Of a stretch of DNA of 64,000 nucleotides, positions 16,567-24,772 are shown piece after piece. A program made the translations under genes and the position numbers. This DNA comes from CAMLHU01 sp049680185 (GTDB lineage Bacteria; Gemmatimonadota; Gemmatimonadetes; Gemmatimonadales; GWC2-71-9). The stretch lies in contig JBAUHI010000024.1 in the NCBI GenBank assembly GCA_049680185.1, forward strand, positions 1 through 64,000, read 5' to 3'. The notes below the pieces were generated by a model. It had not been told where the DNA came from, did not search any database, and saw only the letters and a program-made list of their open reading frames with translations. Every line of letters begins with the position of its first letter. Position 1 is the first letter of the stretch.

Positions 16567-19500
16567 AGCCCCCCCGCCATCAATCGCCGGAAATAGTCCG
16601 CCACCAGGCGTCGTTCCTCCGGGGAGTAATGCGCCAGGTCGTTCCAATCCGGCATCCGCACGGCGTCGGCGCCGGGAATGCGGCGCAACGCTGCAGGCAC
16701 ATACGTGCTGTCCCCCACGGCCACCTGGCTCACCCGTGGATGATCGGGGTCGTCCTCGTTCCCTTGCAGGGTGCGACCTGCATCGAGCATCCGCCGGAAG
16801 AGACGCTGCTGGCGCTCGACCACCGACCGGTCCAGTTGCCCCCCCTGCAGCTGCCGCGCCAACGCTTTGGCCTCCTCCGCCAGCGCCCCGGCACCGGGGA
16901 TCTGCCCGCCGGCACGGAGCCGCTCCAGCGCATCCGCGATCGCGCGTTCGCGCCCACCCAGCGCGTCGATCGCGGGCCCCACACTCCCGCTGCCGAGCGA
17001 AGGCAGGAGCCCTTCCGCCGACTGCCCCAGGCTCCCTTGCTGTCCTGCCAGCGCTTTCATCTTCGCCATCGCTTCCGCCATCCCCGAACCGGACCCCGAC
17101 CCCGACACTTCGTCGCGGTTACGCACCAGGAGGTATGCAGCCGCATTCAGGCCATCCACCGCATCGCCCGCGTGGGCACCTCCCAAGCGCAGGTCAGGCG
17201 CGCCATTCGAGAGAGCATCAAGGGCCTTTTGCATGTCGAGCATCGCCTGCACCATCGCCACCGCCAATTGCGGGGAGACGATCGCGTTCCGTCCCGACGC
17301 CTGCTGCATCTGGGTGATGACCCGCTGGGTCCCCTCGATGATGGCCCCTTGGCGCCCACGCAATGTCGCCGCCGGCACTCCCCCTGCGAACGCCCCGCTC
17401 AGCTCGAGTTCCGCGCCGGACAGCCGGGCGGTCTCCGCCAGCGCACGATCGAGCGCCGCGGTCACATCGGCACGCCACTGCGACTGCAGCTCCTTCCGCC
17501 GCTGCGCCAGTCCGTTGGCGAGCGGTGACAGCTTCTGCTCGGCGGACTTCCCCTTGTCCTGTGCGGCGCCGGTTCGTCCTTGCCCCGCCTGATCTGCCGC
17601 ATCGCGCATCTCGGACGCTGCCGCGTGCGCCTGACGAGCGGACTCAGCGAGGGACGAGTCCTTGCCGTCCTGCGCCACCCGCGCCGCGACCTGCGCGAGA
17701 CCTGCCGCGAGCGAGTCGGCCTGCTCGGCGAGTGAATGCTCCTCCTCGGCGGCCGATACGGGCGGCGTGGACGAGACGGTCGAGTCCCAGGCCGACTGAC
17801 GCCCGGCAAGATCTCCCGCCCGCGCGCCCAAGTTGGCAAGGTCGCCTTCGATGGCGGCGCGGCGGAAGAGCTCGCGGCTCCGTTCCAGCGCCGTGCGCAG
17901 GTCGGCCTGCTGGGCGCTCAGGTCCTGCAGCGCGCCGCGGGTGCGATCGGCGTCGAGATCATGGATGGCCTGCTGCAGATCCGCCAGCCGCTGGCGCAGC
18001 TCCGGGGTCAGCGCATGATCGAGCTCCTGACGGATCTGCTCCAGTTCCTTCTGCCAGGAGGGATCCGCAATGCCGGCAGCCGCCGCCTTGCGTTCGAGCT
18101 CGGACACCGCGTCACGAAGCCCTTCCGCTTGCCGCAGCTGCTCGGCCTGGGCCGCTGCGACCGCCGAGGCGCGGGCCGCCGCCTCGAAGCTCAGCGATGC
18201 CGCGTCGGTGCGGTGAGCGGTCGCATCGATCCGCGCCCGCTCCTGCGCCAGGTCCTCGGTCTGGCGTGACAGCGCTCGCCCTGCTGCCGTAACGGAATCG
18301 AACCCCGAGCGGACCGAGTCAGTCGCGGCCTCGGTCGCCACGAGCGCCTCGATCAGGGTCGCCAGTCGGAAGCGGTACTCCCGCGAACGCGTCCGGTGCG
18401 CGACCGGCGCGTTGTCGGTGGCCCAAGCCGTCACCACCACCGTGTCCCCCGCACCGAATCCACGGCCCCGAAGATCCAGCGCCCATGGCAGCGCCACGTG
18501 ATCGGGATCGCCCGCTGGCAGTGTCACTTGCTCCACCCGCTCACCGGTCCCCCGTCCCGAGCGCGACTCCACTTCCAGCCGAGCGATGCCGTGGTCATCC
18601 CGCGCCTCGATCAGCAGCGGAGTGGGACGGTCGACGCCGACCACAGTGTCAGCGCCGCGGACCGGGATATCGACACTCGGTGCGGAGTCGGGGATGACGC
18701 GGATCGGGATCAAGATCGCCGCCCCCGCCAACGGCGCTCCAGTGGACGCGACGAGCCCGAGTGCGTAGTTCCCCGAACGCGGCGGCGTGAATGTCGCACT
18801 GAAATTGACGCCGCGCGGACGGACCTCGATCCGAAATCCTTCCGGCCCCGACCAGGCACCGCCAGCGAGGGCGGCCGTCGCCTGACCGGTCGTGACAAGG
18901 CGAGTCCCGGCCGGGAGTGGCAGCGTGTCGCCATCGAGCGGCACCGGTTCGGGATCGAGATGGATATATGCCGGGTACTCCGCCGTCACGGTCACGGCAC
19001 CGAGGAAGGCCGGCACTCGTACCCGGACCACGAGGGTGTCGGAACTCCGTCCCCCCGCCACGGCACGGGCATAGAGGTCGGTCGTGAGCGGGGGCGTCAC
19101 CACCCGCCCTCGGCCGGACGCGTCGAGTGACACGTCGGTGGCGCGCCACTGTTCACCGGGCGCGCGAAGCCAGAGCGTGGCCCCACGACGATCATCGGCC
19201 TCGATGCCGACGGTGACCTGATCGCCGCGGTCGATGGTGGTGGCACTCACGCTGATCCGCACCGGTGCCACCATCGCGTGGACCGCGTGGCGTGGATGCC
19301 ACAGCGCCGCCGCGGCCCCGTCGAGCGGCCGGGACGTGAACAGGACGGTCACGCCCAGGACGGCACCGACGACCGCGGCGGCGTTCAGCCGTTGGGCCCT
19401 ATCAGTGAGACGCCGGATGCTCCGGGCACCGCGATCCTTGAGATCGAGGGCCGCGGCCTGATCCGCCGACCCGAGGAGTACCGGACTTACCCCGGCGGCC

Positions 19501-19820
19501 GATCGACCCAGGAGCGCACCGAGGGAGCCGCGACGCCATTGACCGGTGGCCTCGAGGAGCTCTGCGACGTGCGCCTCGTCGGTCCGAGCGAGCCAATGGC
19601 GGATGCCCCACACCGCGCCGATCGCCACGATGATCGCGAGGAGCCACGTCGCCAGGACCCAAAAGGGTCCCGTAGCGGCGCCGAGTCGGAACGCCCACGC
19701 CGCCGCGCCGAAGAGGAGCGCCAGGACAGCGATCGTTGCAGCGCTCCAGGCCATCAGCGCGCTGCGGCGCACCGGCGCTGCGATGGCTGCCAGCGCCCCG
19801 CGGGTCGAGTGCTCCGTCAT
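16563..19820 (-). CDS. DUF4175-like membrane protein
   Basis: This 1085-residue protein has two or three N-terminal membrane helices (about 22-45, 52-72 and 143-165), then a long extracytoplasmic part. Residues 180-480 contain beta-rich Ig-like segments (ITVSATTIDRGDQVTVGIEA-like and PLLIEARDDHGIARLEVESR, the latter a typical DUF4175 'D-G-I' strand). Residues about 500-770 are a Gln/Glu/Arg/Ala-rich coiled coil, and the tail carries a Gly/Ser/Met-rich low-complexity region before a conserved end (YSPEERRLVADYFRRLM). This layout fits the DUF4175 family, which is usually found next to DUF4159 and MoxR/DUF58-type genes; only the DUF4159-like partner is present here. Its ATG overlaps the DUF4159-like stop by four bases. 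A structural or stress-bearing envelope role is an inference. Confidence 0.7.
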   Translation of the reverse strand: MTEHSTRGALAAIAAPVRRSALMAWSAATIAVLALLFGAAAWAFRLGAATGPFWVLATWLLAIIVAIGAVWGIRHWLARTDEAHVAELLEATGQWRRGSLGALLGRSAAGVSPVLLGSADQAAALDLKDRGARSIRRLTDRAQRLNAAAVVGAVLGVTVLFTSRPLDGAAAALWHPRHAVHAMVAPVRISVSATTIDRGDQVTVGIEADDRRGATLWLRAPGEQWRATDVSLDASGRGRVVTPPLTTDLYARAVAGGRSSDTLVVRVRVPAFLGAVTVTAEYPAYIHLDPEPVPLDGDTLPLPAGTRLVTTGQATAALAGGAWSGPEGFRIEVRPRGVNFSATFTPPRSGNYALGLVASTGAPLAGAAILIPIRVIPDSAPSVDIPVRGADTVVGVDRPTPLLIEARDDHGIARLEVESRSGRGTGERVEQVTLPAGDPDHVALPWALDLRGRGFGAGDTVVVTAWATDNAPVAHRTRSREYRFRLATLIEALVATEAATDSVRSGFDSVTAAGRALSRQTEDLAQERARIDATAHRTDAASLSFEAAARASAVAAAQAEQLRQAEGLRDAVSELERKAAAAGIADPSWQKELEQIRQELDHALTPELRQRLADLQQAIHDLDADRTRGALQDLSAQQADLRTALERSRELFRRAAIEGDLANLGARAGDLAGRQSAWDSTVSSTPPVSAAEEEHSLAEQADSLAAGLAQVAARVAQDGKDSSLAESARQAHAAASEMRDAADQAGQGRTGAAQDKGKSAEQKLSPLANGLAQRRKELQSQWRADVTAALDRALAETARLSGAELELSGAFAGGVPAATLRGRQGAIIEGTQRVITQMQQASGRNAIVSPQLAVAMVQAMLDMQKALDALSNGAPDLRLGGAHAGDAVDGLNAAAYLLVRNRDEVSGSGSGSGMAEAMAKMKALAGQQGSLGQSAEGLLPSLGSGSVGPAIDALGGRERAIADALERLRAGGQIPGAGALAEEAKALARQLQGGQLDRSVVERQQRLFRRMLDAGRTLQGNEDDPDHPRVSQVAVGDSTYVPAALRRIPGADAVRMPDWNDLAHYSPEERRLVADYFRRLMAGGL

Positions 19821-20488
19821 CCGGCGTAGCCAACGGCGTACGCAAAGAGGTTGACACCCATTTCGAGCGCCGCCTCCCGCTTGGCCGGAGGATCGTGATG
19901 CACGTCGGGGTCCTCCCAGCCATCCCCGATGTCGGACTCATAGGAGTAGTAGAGGACCAGGCGCCCGTGCAGGAAGATCCCGAAGCCGCGGGCCGGGAGG
20001 CCATCGTGCTGGTGGATCTTGGGTATCCCCTGCGGCAGGTCGTAGATCAGGTGGTAGATCGGATGGTCGAGCGGCACATCGACCAACGGGATGTCGGGAA
20101 AGAGCCGCGCGACCTCGCGGCGCACGGAGGGATCCATCCCGTAGCTGTCGTTGATGTGGAGGAACCCGCCGCGCTGGAGATAGAGGCGCAGCGTGGCGAG
20201 GTCCTGGTCGCTCCAGTGGATGTCGCCGTGGCCGGTGACGTAGAGGTACGGGATCGACCAGAGCGTTGGATCGCGAAGGGTCACCGTGCGCTCGCGGGGC
20301 TCCACCGGGAGACCCGCGCGCGTCCGGATGGCGGAGAGCAGGTTGGGCAGTGCCGACGGATCGGCGTACCAGTCGCCACCACCGTCGTAGTGCAGGCGCC
20401 CGATCGTGAGGTACGGCATCGGCCCCGGACGAGCGGGTACACCGCTGTTCGTCCCCAGCACGATGGCAATGATGAAGGTGAGGATCAC
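19817..20488 (-). CDS. DUF4159-like protein
   Basis: The 223-residue product has a short hydrophobic N-terminus (LTFIIAIVLGTN) and then matches the DUF4159 pattern: RLHYDGGGDWYADP, LWSIPYLYVTGHGDI, LQRGGFLHINDSYG, IYDLPQGIPKIHQHDG, GIFLHGRLVLYYSYESDIGDGWED and a C-terminal NLFAYAVGY. DUF4159 is a glutamine-amidotransferase-like fold without the catalytic Cys; a GGFLHIND turn replaces it. The GTG start overlaps the rsmI stop by four bases. It is paired with the DUF4175-like gene, as in other genomes where these two families occur together. The biochemical role is not known. Confidence 0.75.
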   Translation of the reverse strand: MILTFIIAIVLGTNSGVPARPGPMPYLTIGRLHYDGGGDWYADPSALPNLLSAIRTRAGLPVEPRERTVTLRDPTLWSIPYLYVTGHGDIHWSDQDLATLRLYLQRGGFLHINDSYGMDPSVRREVARLFPDIPLVDVPLDHPIYHLIYDLPQGIPKIHQHDGLPARGFGIFLHGRLVLYYSYESDIGDGWEDPDVHHDPPAKREAALEMGVNLFAYAVGYAG

Positions 20489-21348
20489 GACTCCCTGGAG
20501 AGCTCCATCACGAGGCGGTACACGTCGTTGCGGGGCAGCCCAAGGCGAGCCACCAATTCGGCCACCACGTCCTTCGTCGATCGGCCGGCGTCGACCAACT
20601 GACGGGCGGCGGCGCGCACCGCCTCTGGGTCGACCACCGGTGCGGACTCCGGCGCACCCGCCAAGACCAGGGTCACCTCACCCTTGGGCTCATGATCGGC
20701 GTAGTGCGCCGCGAGCTCCGAGAGCGAGCCGGACCGAAGGTCCTCGTGGAGCTTGGTGAGCTCCCGCGCCACCAATGCCTGTCGTTCGGTCCCGCCCACG
20801 CGACCCAGGTCGGCCAACAATTCAGCGAGGCGATTGGCGGCCTCGTAGCACACCACCGTCTCCACGCTCCGGGCCACATCGCCCAGCCATCGCTCCCGTT
20901 CGGTACCCTTGCGCGGCGGAAAACCGAGGAACGTGTACCGATCCGCGGAGAACCCCGACACCGACAATGCCGTAGTCACCGCCGAGGCGCCTGGGATGGG
21001 GACGATCGTGAGCCCGGCCCCGCGCACCGCTTCGACCAGGATCGGGCCCGGATCGCTCACACCGGGGGTGCCAGCATCGGTCACCAGGGCCACGTCCTCC
21101 CCGCCCTGCAGGATCGCGATGACCTCGGCCACTCGACCCGGCTCGGAATGGGCGTGGAAACTGATCAACTTGGGGTGGGCGTCGAGGTGGGACAGCAGGC
21201 CGCGCGTCCGGCGGGTGTCTTCCGCCGCTACCACCGGAACAGCGCGGAGCGTCTCGGCCGCACGGAGGGTCAGGTCGCCGAGATTGCCGAGCGGCGTGGC
21301 GACCACGTAGAGGGAGCCGGGACCGGGCGTTACCAGTTCACTTGCCAC
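20485..21348 (-). CDS. rsmI: 16S rRNA (cytidine-1402 2'-O)-methyltransferase
   Basis: RsmI uses S-adenosylmethionine to methylate the ribose of C1402 in the decoding centre of 16S rRNA. The tetrapyrrole-methylase fold is clear: LYVVATPLGNLGDLTLRAAE, VAAEDTRRTRGLLSH, ALVTDAGTPGVSDPG, PIPGASAVTTALSVSGF, FLGFPPRKG, CYEAANRLAELLADL and KGEVTLVLAG. The start is the GTG at 21348, four codons before the conserved VTPGPGSLYVV, which gives 287 residues (family about 280). It overlaps the upstream gene by 19 bases. The last 60 residues (KDVVAELVARLGLPRNDVYRLV) form the usual C-terminal helical extension. Being in an envelope-gene chain with an unknown protein and a helicase is unusual for rsmI. Confidence 0.93.
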   Translation of the reverse strand: MASELVTPGPGSLYVVATPLGNLGDLTLRAAETLRAVPVVAAEDTRRTRGLLSHLDAHPKLISFHAHSEPGRVAEVIAILQGGEDVALVTDAGTPGVSDPGPILVEAVRGAGLTIVPIPGASAVTTALSVSGFSADRYTFLGFPPRKGTERERWLGDVARSVETVVCYEAANRLAELLADLGRVGGTERQALVARELTKLHEDLRSGSLSELAAHYADHEPKGEVTLVLAGAPESAPVVDPEAVRAAARQLVDAGRSTKDVVAELVARLGLPRNDVYRLVMELSRES

Positions 21349-22346
21349 GGTAGGCGGTCGTAGAACCCTGCGGCCTGCAGCACATAGCGCTGGTCCTTGG
21401 TGGCCTGCTTGATCACGCGGAGAGCGGCGCCGGGTGCCACGACCTCGATCTCCTGCAGCAGCAGCGCCACCCAGGTGGCCAGGGCCGCAGTGAGCGCATC
21501 GCTGGTGACCGCGACGGTGGGGCCGGCGCCGTATTCCGGAGCGGTGAGCAATTCGATGCCGGGGTGCTGGGGGCGCAGCGCGCCACTGATCCGTTGATGT
21601 TTTCGCATGCCGTCGACCGGCAACTCCTGCTCGACGCAGGTGAGCACGCGGGTGTGGATCTCTCGGTAGAGCTTGACCTGCGCCGGCAGCGCCTGCTGGG
21701 GGATCTCCGGCAAGGCCGGGACCTCGCTCGCCATGATGGCGGGCGGCAGGTGATCTGCGCCGGGCTTGAAGAGCGACTCGACGTAGGCCGGCACCGGGAT
21801 ACCTTCCGGCCGGTCGCAGCAATACCCTCTCGTGTATGCGCCGTCGACGAACTGGAAGTAATTGACCCTGCCATTGGAGATGAACTCGATCACCCCGTTG
21901 AAATTCTCGGCCAGGATGGCGTTGAAGAACTCCCTGGGCTGGGCCGGGTCGACGAACCGCACCCTGGCCGGTCCGGCACACGCCCCGAACATCCACGCCA
22001 GCTGCTCCAGCGGGGCCCGACCGAAGCTCAGCTCCCCCCGTTCTGGCTCCGCCTGGATGCGCCGCAGCGCCTCGGCGATGGGGACCACCGTCCGGCCGTC
22101 TGGCCGGAGGCTCACGGCATTCACGACCTCGCCGCGCCGGAAGAAGAGCAGCACCACCTCATCGGGCAGGTAGCCTGCGAGCCACGCGTCGACCTGACCG
22201 TCGCGGTCGCGCTTGGCGAACGACATCACATTGTCGAGGTGGATGAAGGCGATGCGCGTGTGTGTGATCATCGGCCCCGTCGTCGGGAAGACGAGGTCGA
22301 AGAGTCGCACGGATGTTTGCAGGAGGCGGGCGCTGCTCGCGCGCAT
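21330..22346 (-). CDS. Unknown protein, 338 residues
   Basis: The reading frame continues far upstream, but the ATG at 22346 has GAGG eight bases before it and is the best start; ATG 22271 (MITHTRIAFIHLDNVMSF) is an alternative. I do not recognise a characterised family. The N-terminal half has a strand-rich pattern (DEVVLLFFRRGEVVNAVSLRP) and FNGVIEFISNGRVNYFQFVDG with a DxxYTRGYCC turn. This resembles DUF4388-like regulatory proteins of cyanobacteria and myxobacteria, but only loosely. The C-terminal half has TVAVTSDALTAALATWVALL and IEVVAPGAALRVIKQATK. There is no signal peptide. Its coupling to rsmI may mean a cytoplasmic regulatory role. Confidence 0.5.
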   Translation of the reverse strand: MRASSARLLQTSVRLFDLVFPTTGPMITHTRIAFIHLDNVMSFAKRDRDGQVDAWLAGYLPDEVVLLFFRRGEVVNAVSLRPDGRTVVPIAEALRRIQAEPERGELSFGRAPLEQLAWMFGACAGPARVRFVDPAQPREFFNAILAENFNGVIEFISNGRVNYFQFVDGAYTRGYCCDRPEGIPVPAYVESLFKPGADHLPPAIMASEVPALPEIPQQALPAQVKLYREIHTRVLTCVEQELPVDGMRKHQRISGALRPQHPGIELLTAPEYGAGPTVAVTSDALTAALATWVALLLQEIEVVAPGAALRVIKQATKDQRYVLQAAGFYDRLPWQVNW

Positions 22347-22399
22347 GGAGCCCTCGAAAGGCGGCGCGACGAGGGGTCGCCGCGCCGTGATGGCCCGGG

Positions 22400-22726
22400 T
22401 CAGGCCAGGTGTTGCTTGATCTTCGCGTCGAGCTGTGGCTTCGGGACCGCACCCACCACGGTGTCCACGTGCTTGCCATCCTTGAAGAACAGGATGCTGG
22501 GGATCGACCGGATGTTGAACCGCATGGCGGTCTTCTGATTCTGGTCGACGTCGACCTTGGCGATCCGCGCCTTGCCGGCGTAATCCCCCGCCAGCTGCTC
22601 CAGCACCGGGGCCACCGCCAGGCAGGGCCCGCACCAGGTGGCCCAGAAGTCGACGAGGACCAGGCCCTTCCCCTGGGCGACCTCGCGATCGAAGGTGTCG
22701 TCGGTGACGTGCGTCAGGTGTGTCAT
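22400..22726 (-). CDS. trxA: Thioredoxin
   Basis: This 108-residue thioredoxin reduces disulfides in cytoplasmic proteins. The active site WCGPC is intact (DFWATWCGPCLAVAP), followed by AKVDVDQNQKTAMRFNIRSI, the cis-proline SIPSILFF and a normal C-terminus. The start is set at ATG 22726 (MTHLTH), with an upstream ATG at 22735 as an alternative; the longer open frame to 22885 is not expected to be coding. It is divergent from mce with 124 bases between the starts, where I find no convincing promoter boxes. It is probably transcribed towards the unknown gene and rsmI. Confidence 0.93.
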   Translation of the reverse strand: MTHLTHVTDDTFDREVAQGKGLVLVDFWATWCGPCLAVAPVLEQLAGDYAGKARIAKVDVDQNQKTAMRFNIRSIPSILFFKDGKHVDTVVGAVPKPQLDAKIKQHLA

Positions 22727-22850
22727 CGGTTCCATTCCATTCGTGGCGGCCCGTGCACCCTCGTGGGGCGTTGCCGGGCCAGTTATCGTTGTCGCGTCGG
22801 TCGATGCGCCGAAGGATGGCGCCTGCCCTGCCGCTCTGGAGACCCCAACC

Positions 22851-23246
22851 GTGTCCCGTGCCCCCGAGATCGCCCATGTGGGCATTGCCGTCCCCGACCT
22901 CGACGCCGCGCTCCGTTTCTATCGCGACGTCCTCGGGATGACACCCCGCCCGCCGGAAGTGGCCGATGGCGCCACCATCGTCTCCCTCAGCTTCGGGGCG
23001 ACCGATATCGAGCTGCTGGCGCCGCGGGATGCCGGGAGCCCCGTGGCCAGGTTCCTGGACAAGCGCGGCCCCGGGATCCATCACATCTGCTACCGCGTTC
23101 CCGACCTGCCCGCCGCCCTCGAACGGTGCCGAGCGGCCGGCTACCAGTTGATCGACCAGGTGCCCCGCACCGGAGCCCACGGCAAGCGCATTGCGTTCGT
23201 GCACCCGAAGAGCACTGCCGGCATCCTGCTCGAGCTGACCGAGTAG
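22851..23246 (+). CDS. mce: Methylmalonyl-CoA epimerase
   Basis: The enzyme interconverts the 2R and 2S forms of methylmalonyl-CoA, linking propionyl-CoA use to succinyl-CoA. It is a vicinal-oxygen-chelate (glyoxalase-like) fold of 131 residues: IAHVGIAVPDLDAALRFY with the first metal His, ELLAPR, GPGIHHICYRVPDL with the second metal His, and the terminal glutamate in GILLELTE. The GTG start at 22851 is preferred because conserved sequence begins within six codons; the frame extends further upstream over trxA. The mutase genes are not in the window. It is convergent with the small lipoprotein gene at 23292. Confidence 0.9.
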   Translation: MSRAPEIAHVGIAVPDLDAALRFYRDVLGMTPRPPEVADGATIVSLSFGATDIELLAPRDAGSPVARFLDKRGPGIHHICYRVPDLPAALERCRAAGYQLIDQVPRTGAHGKRIAFVHPKSTAGILLELTE

Positions 23247-23291
23247 ACTCCAAGGACCCGTACCACTAGAACACCGGCCGGTTCCCGACCC

Positions 23292-23759
23292 CTAGTTCGA
23301 GCTCTTTTGCGCGCAGGGCTTCTCGGGATTGCCGGCGGCGGTCAGGTCGATCGACTCCACCAGCCAGCCCCGCTTGAGCTTCACCACCGTGACCGGGATG
23401 GTCTTGGTGCACCCGCCCCGCACCAAGTCCATGGTCACCTGACGGTGGGTCTTGTCGTTGACCAGCGATTGATCGCCGGTGATGGTGTACGTGCCACCCC
23501 GGAGCCAGAGCTGCATCACCGTGACCCGCTTCTGCCAGTCTGCGGGTTGGCCCAGGACGGCGGCCGCACCCTTCGACGTTCCCCACGCGCTGCCGATCCG
23601 GACGATGTTGCTGTCGGCCACACCGGCCATGAATTCCTGGACGGCACCCGACGCCGATGCGGCCGGCGGGACCGTTCCGGGGGTCTCACTGCCACCATGA
23701 CCACCGCACGCCCCGACGGCCAGCACGGCGACAAGACCCAGTACGCTGCGTGAGGTCAC
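23292..23759 (-). CDS. Small lipoprotein, unknown family
   Basis: This 155-residue protein has a lipoprotein signal (LGLVAVLAVGACGG, cysteine 18), then a Gly/Pro/Ala-rich linker to residue 40 and a compact domain that begins AVQEFMAGVADSNIVRIGSA and includes WQKRVTVMQLWLRGGTYTI and a Cys pair (GGCTKTIP, EKPCAQ). No characterised family was recognised; the domain looks like a periplasmic ketosteroid-isomerase-like or NTF2-like fold, a weak impression. A convincing promoter lies upstream on the same strand (23793-23821). Confidence 0.65.
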   Translation of the reverse strand: MTSRSVLGLVAVLAVGACGGHGGSETPGTVPPAASASGAVQEFMAGVADSNIVRIGSAWGTSKGAAAVLGQPADWQKRVTVMQLWLRGGTYTITGDQSLVNDKTHRQVTMDLVRGGCTKTIPVTVVKLKRGWLVESIDLTAAGNPEKPCAQKSSN

Positions 23760-23792
23760 GGTTCGTTCGCTCCGAGTGGGGGAATACGTTCG

Positions 23793-23821
23793 AAAGTAAT
23801 GACTTACGGCGACGCAATCAA
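23793..23821 (-). promoter_or_regulatory. Sigma-70-like promoter of the small lipoprotein gene
   Basis: Read on the - strand, TTGATT (23821-23816) and TACTTT (23798-23793) are spaced 17 bases. Transcription would start near 23786, about 27 bases before the ATG at 23759. Confidence 0.55.
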
Positions 23822-23962
23822 TCGGCGCCCCGGGTGTTGGGACACCCGCCCGTCACCACTCGACGCGATCTTGCTACTCTTATGGGCGGCACCGCGCCGG
23901 GACCGATCGGGTGCTCCGATGTACGGTCCACTTGGCCCTCTCTCCCCCTGACCCGTTCCCTG

Positions 23963-24691
23963 ATGCCCCACGCGCCCCGCCTCTACATCAACATCGACCA
24001 CGTCGCGACCCTGCGCGAGGCGCGGAAGACCGACGAGCCCGATCCGCTCGTCGCGGCGCGCATGGCGGAGGATGCCGGGGCCGACGGGATCACGGTCCAC
24101 CTCCGCGAGGATCGCCGCCACATCCAGGACCGGGACGTCGAAGCGCTGGCGGCCCAGGTGCGCACGGTGCTCAACCTCGAACTCGCAGCGAACACCGAGA
24201 TCATCGACATCGTCTGCCGGCTCCGTCCCTTTCAGGCAACGCTGGTGCCCGAACGCCGGGAGGAGGTCACCACCGAAGGGGGGCTCGACCTCGCGCGCGG
24301 TGGCAGCGCGCTGGCGCGTGCGTGCGAGCGATTGGCCGCCGCCGGGTGCCGCGTCTCCCTCTTCATCGACCCGACCGCCGCTGCCATCGACGCCGCCCAC
24401 GCGCTAGGCGTCCCCGCCGTCGAACTGCACACCGGTCGCTATGCCGCCGGATGGCGCTCCGGGAGTGCGGCGCTGGACGAGCTCCGCCATGCGGCGGAGT
24501 CGGCGCGGGCCCGTGGGCTCGCCGTCCATGCTGGCCACGGGCTCACCTACGAGAACGTGACGCCGGTCGCCCGGATCGCGGCGATCGAGGAGCTCAACAT
24601 CGGACACAGCATCGTCAGTCGGGCCGTGTTCACCGGCCTCGATGAGGCAGTACGGCGAATGGCGGCCCTGGTCCGCGGTGCCCGCCGATGA
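23963..24691 (+). CDS. pdxJ: Pyridoxine 5'-phosphate synthase
   Basis: PdxJ condenses 1-deoxy-D-xylulose 5-phosphate with 3-amino-2-oxopropyl phosphate to give pyridoxine 5'-phosphate (the DXP-dependent B6 route). The 242-residue TIM barrel shows LYINIDHVATLREARKT, GADGITVHLREDRRHIQDRD, CRLRPFQATLVPERREEVTT, FIDPTAAAIDAAH and the glycine-rich AGHGLTYENV plus EELNIGHSIVSRAVF. The ATG at 23963 matches the usual N-terminus; the longer frame upstream is non-coding. About 200 bases of intergenic DNA precede it. Confidence 0.96.
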   Translation: MPHAPRLYINIDHVATLREARKTDEPDPLVAARMAEDAGADGITVHLREDRRHIQDRDVEALAAQVRTVLNLELAANTEIIDIVCRLRPFQATLVPERREEVTTEGGLDLARGGSALARACERLAAAGCRVSLFIDPTAAAIDAAHALGVPAVELHTGRYAAGWRSGSAALDELRHAAESARARGLAVHAGHGLTYENVTPVARIAAIEELNIGHSIVSRAVFTGLDEAVRRMAALVRGARR

Positions 24692-24700
24692 TCGGTTCGG

Positions 24701-24729
24701 TTGACCCGATCCCGGGCGTCCCCTACACT
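24701..24729 (+). promoter_or_regulatory. Sigma-70-like promoter of the Hpt-like gene
   Basis: TTGACC (24701-24706) and TACACT (24724-24729) are spaced 17 bases, just after the pdxJ stop. A start near 24736 would leave a leader of about 37 bases before the ATG at 24773. Confidence 0.65.
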
Positions 24730-24772
24730 ATTGCATCTGTCGCCGTCCGCACCACCCTTCCTTGAGGCCGGG

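Noticed and set aside
22727..22850. Divergent promoter pair between trxA and mce
   Set aside because: No pair of boxes with acceptable spacing was found on either strand by eye.
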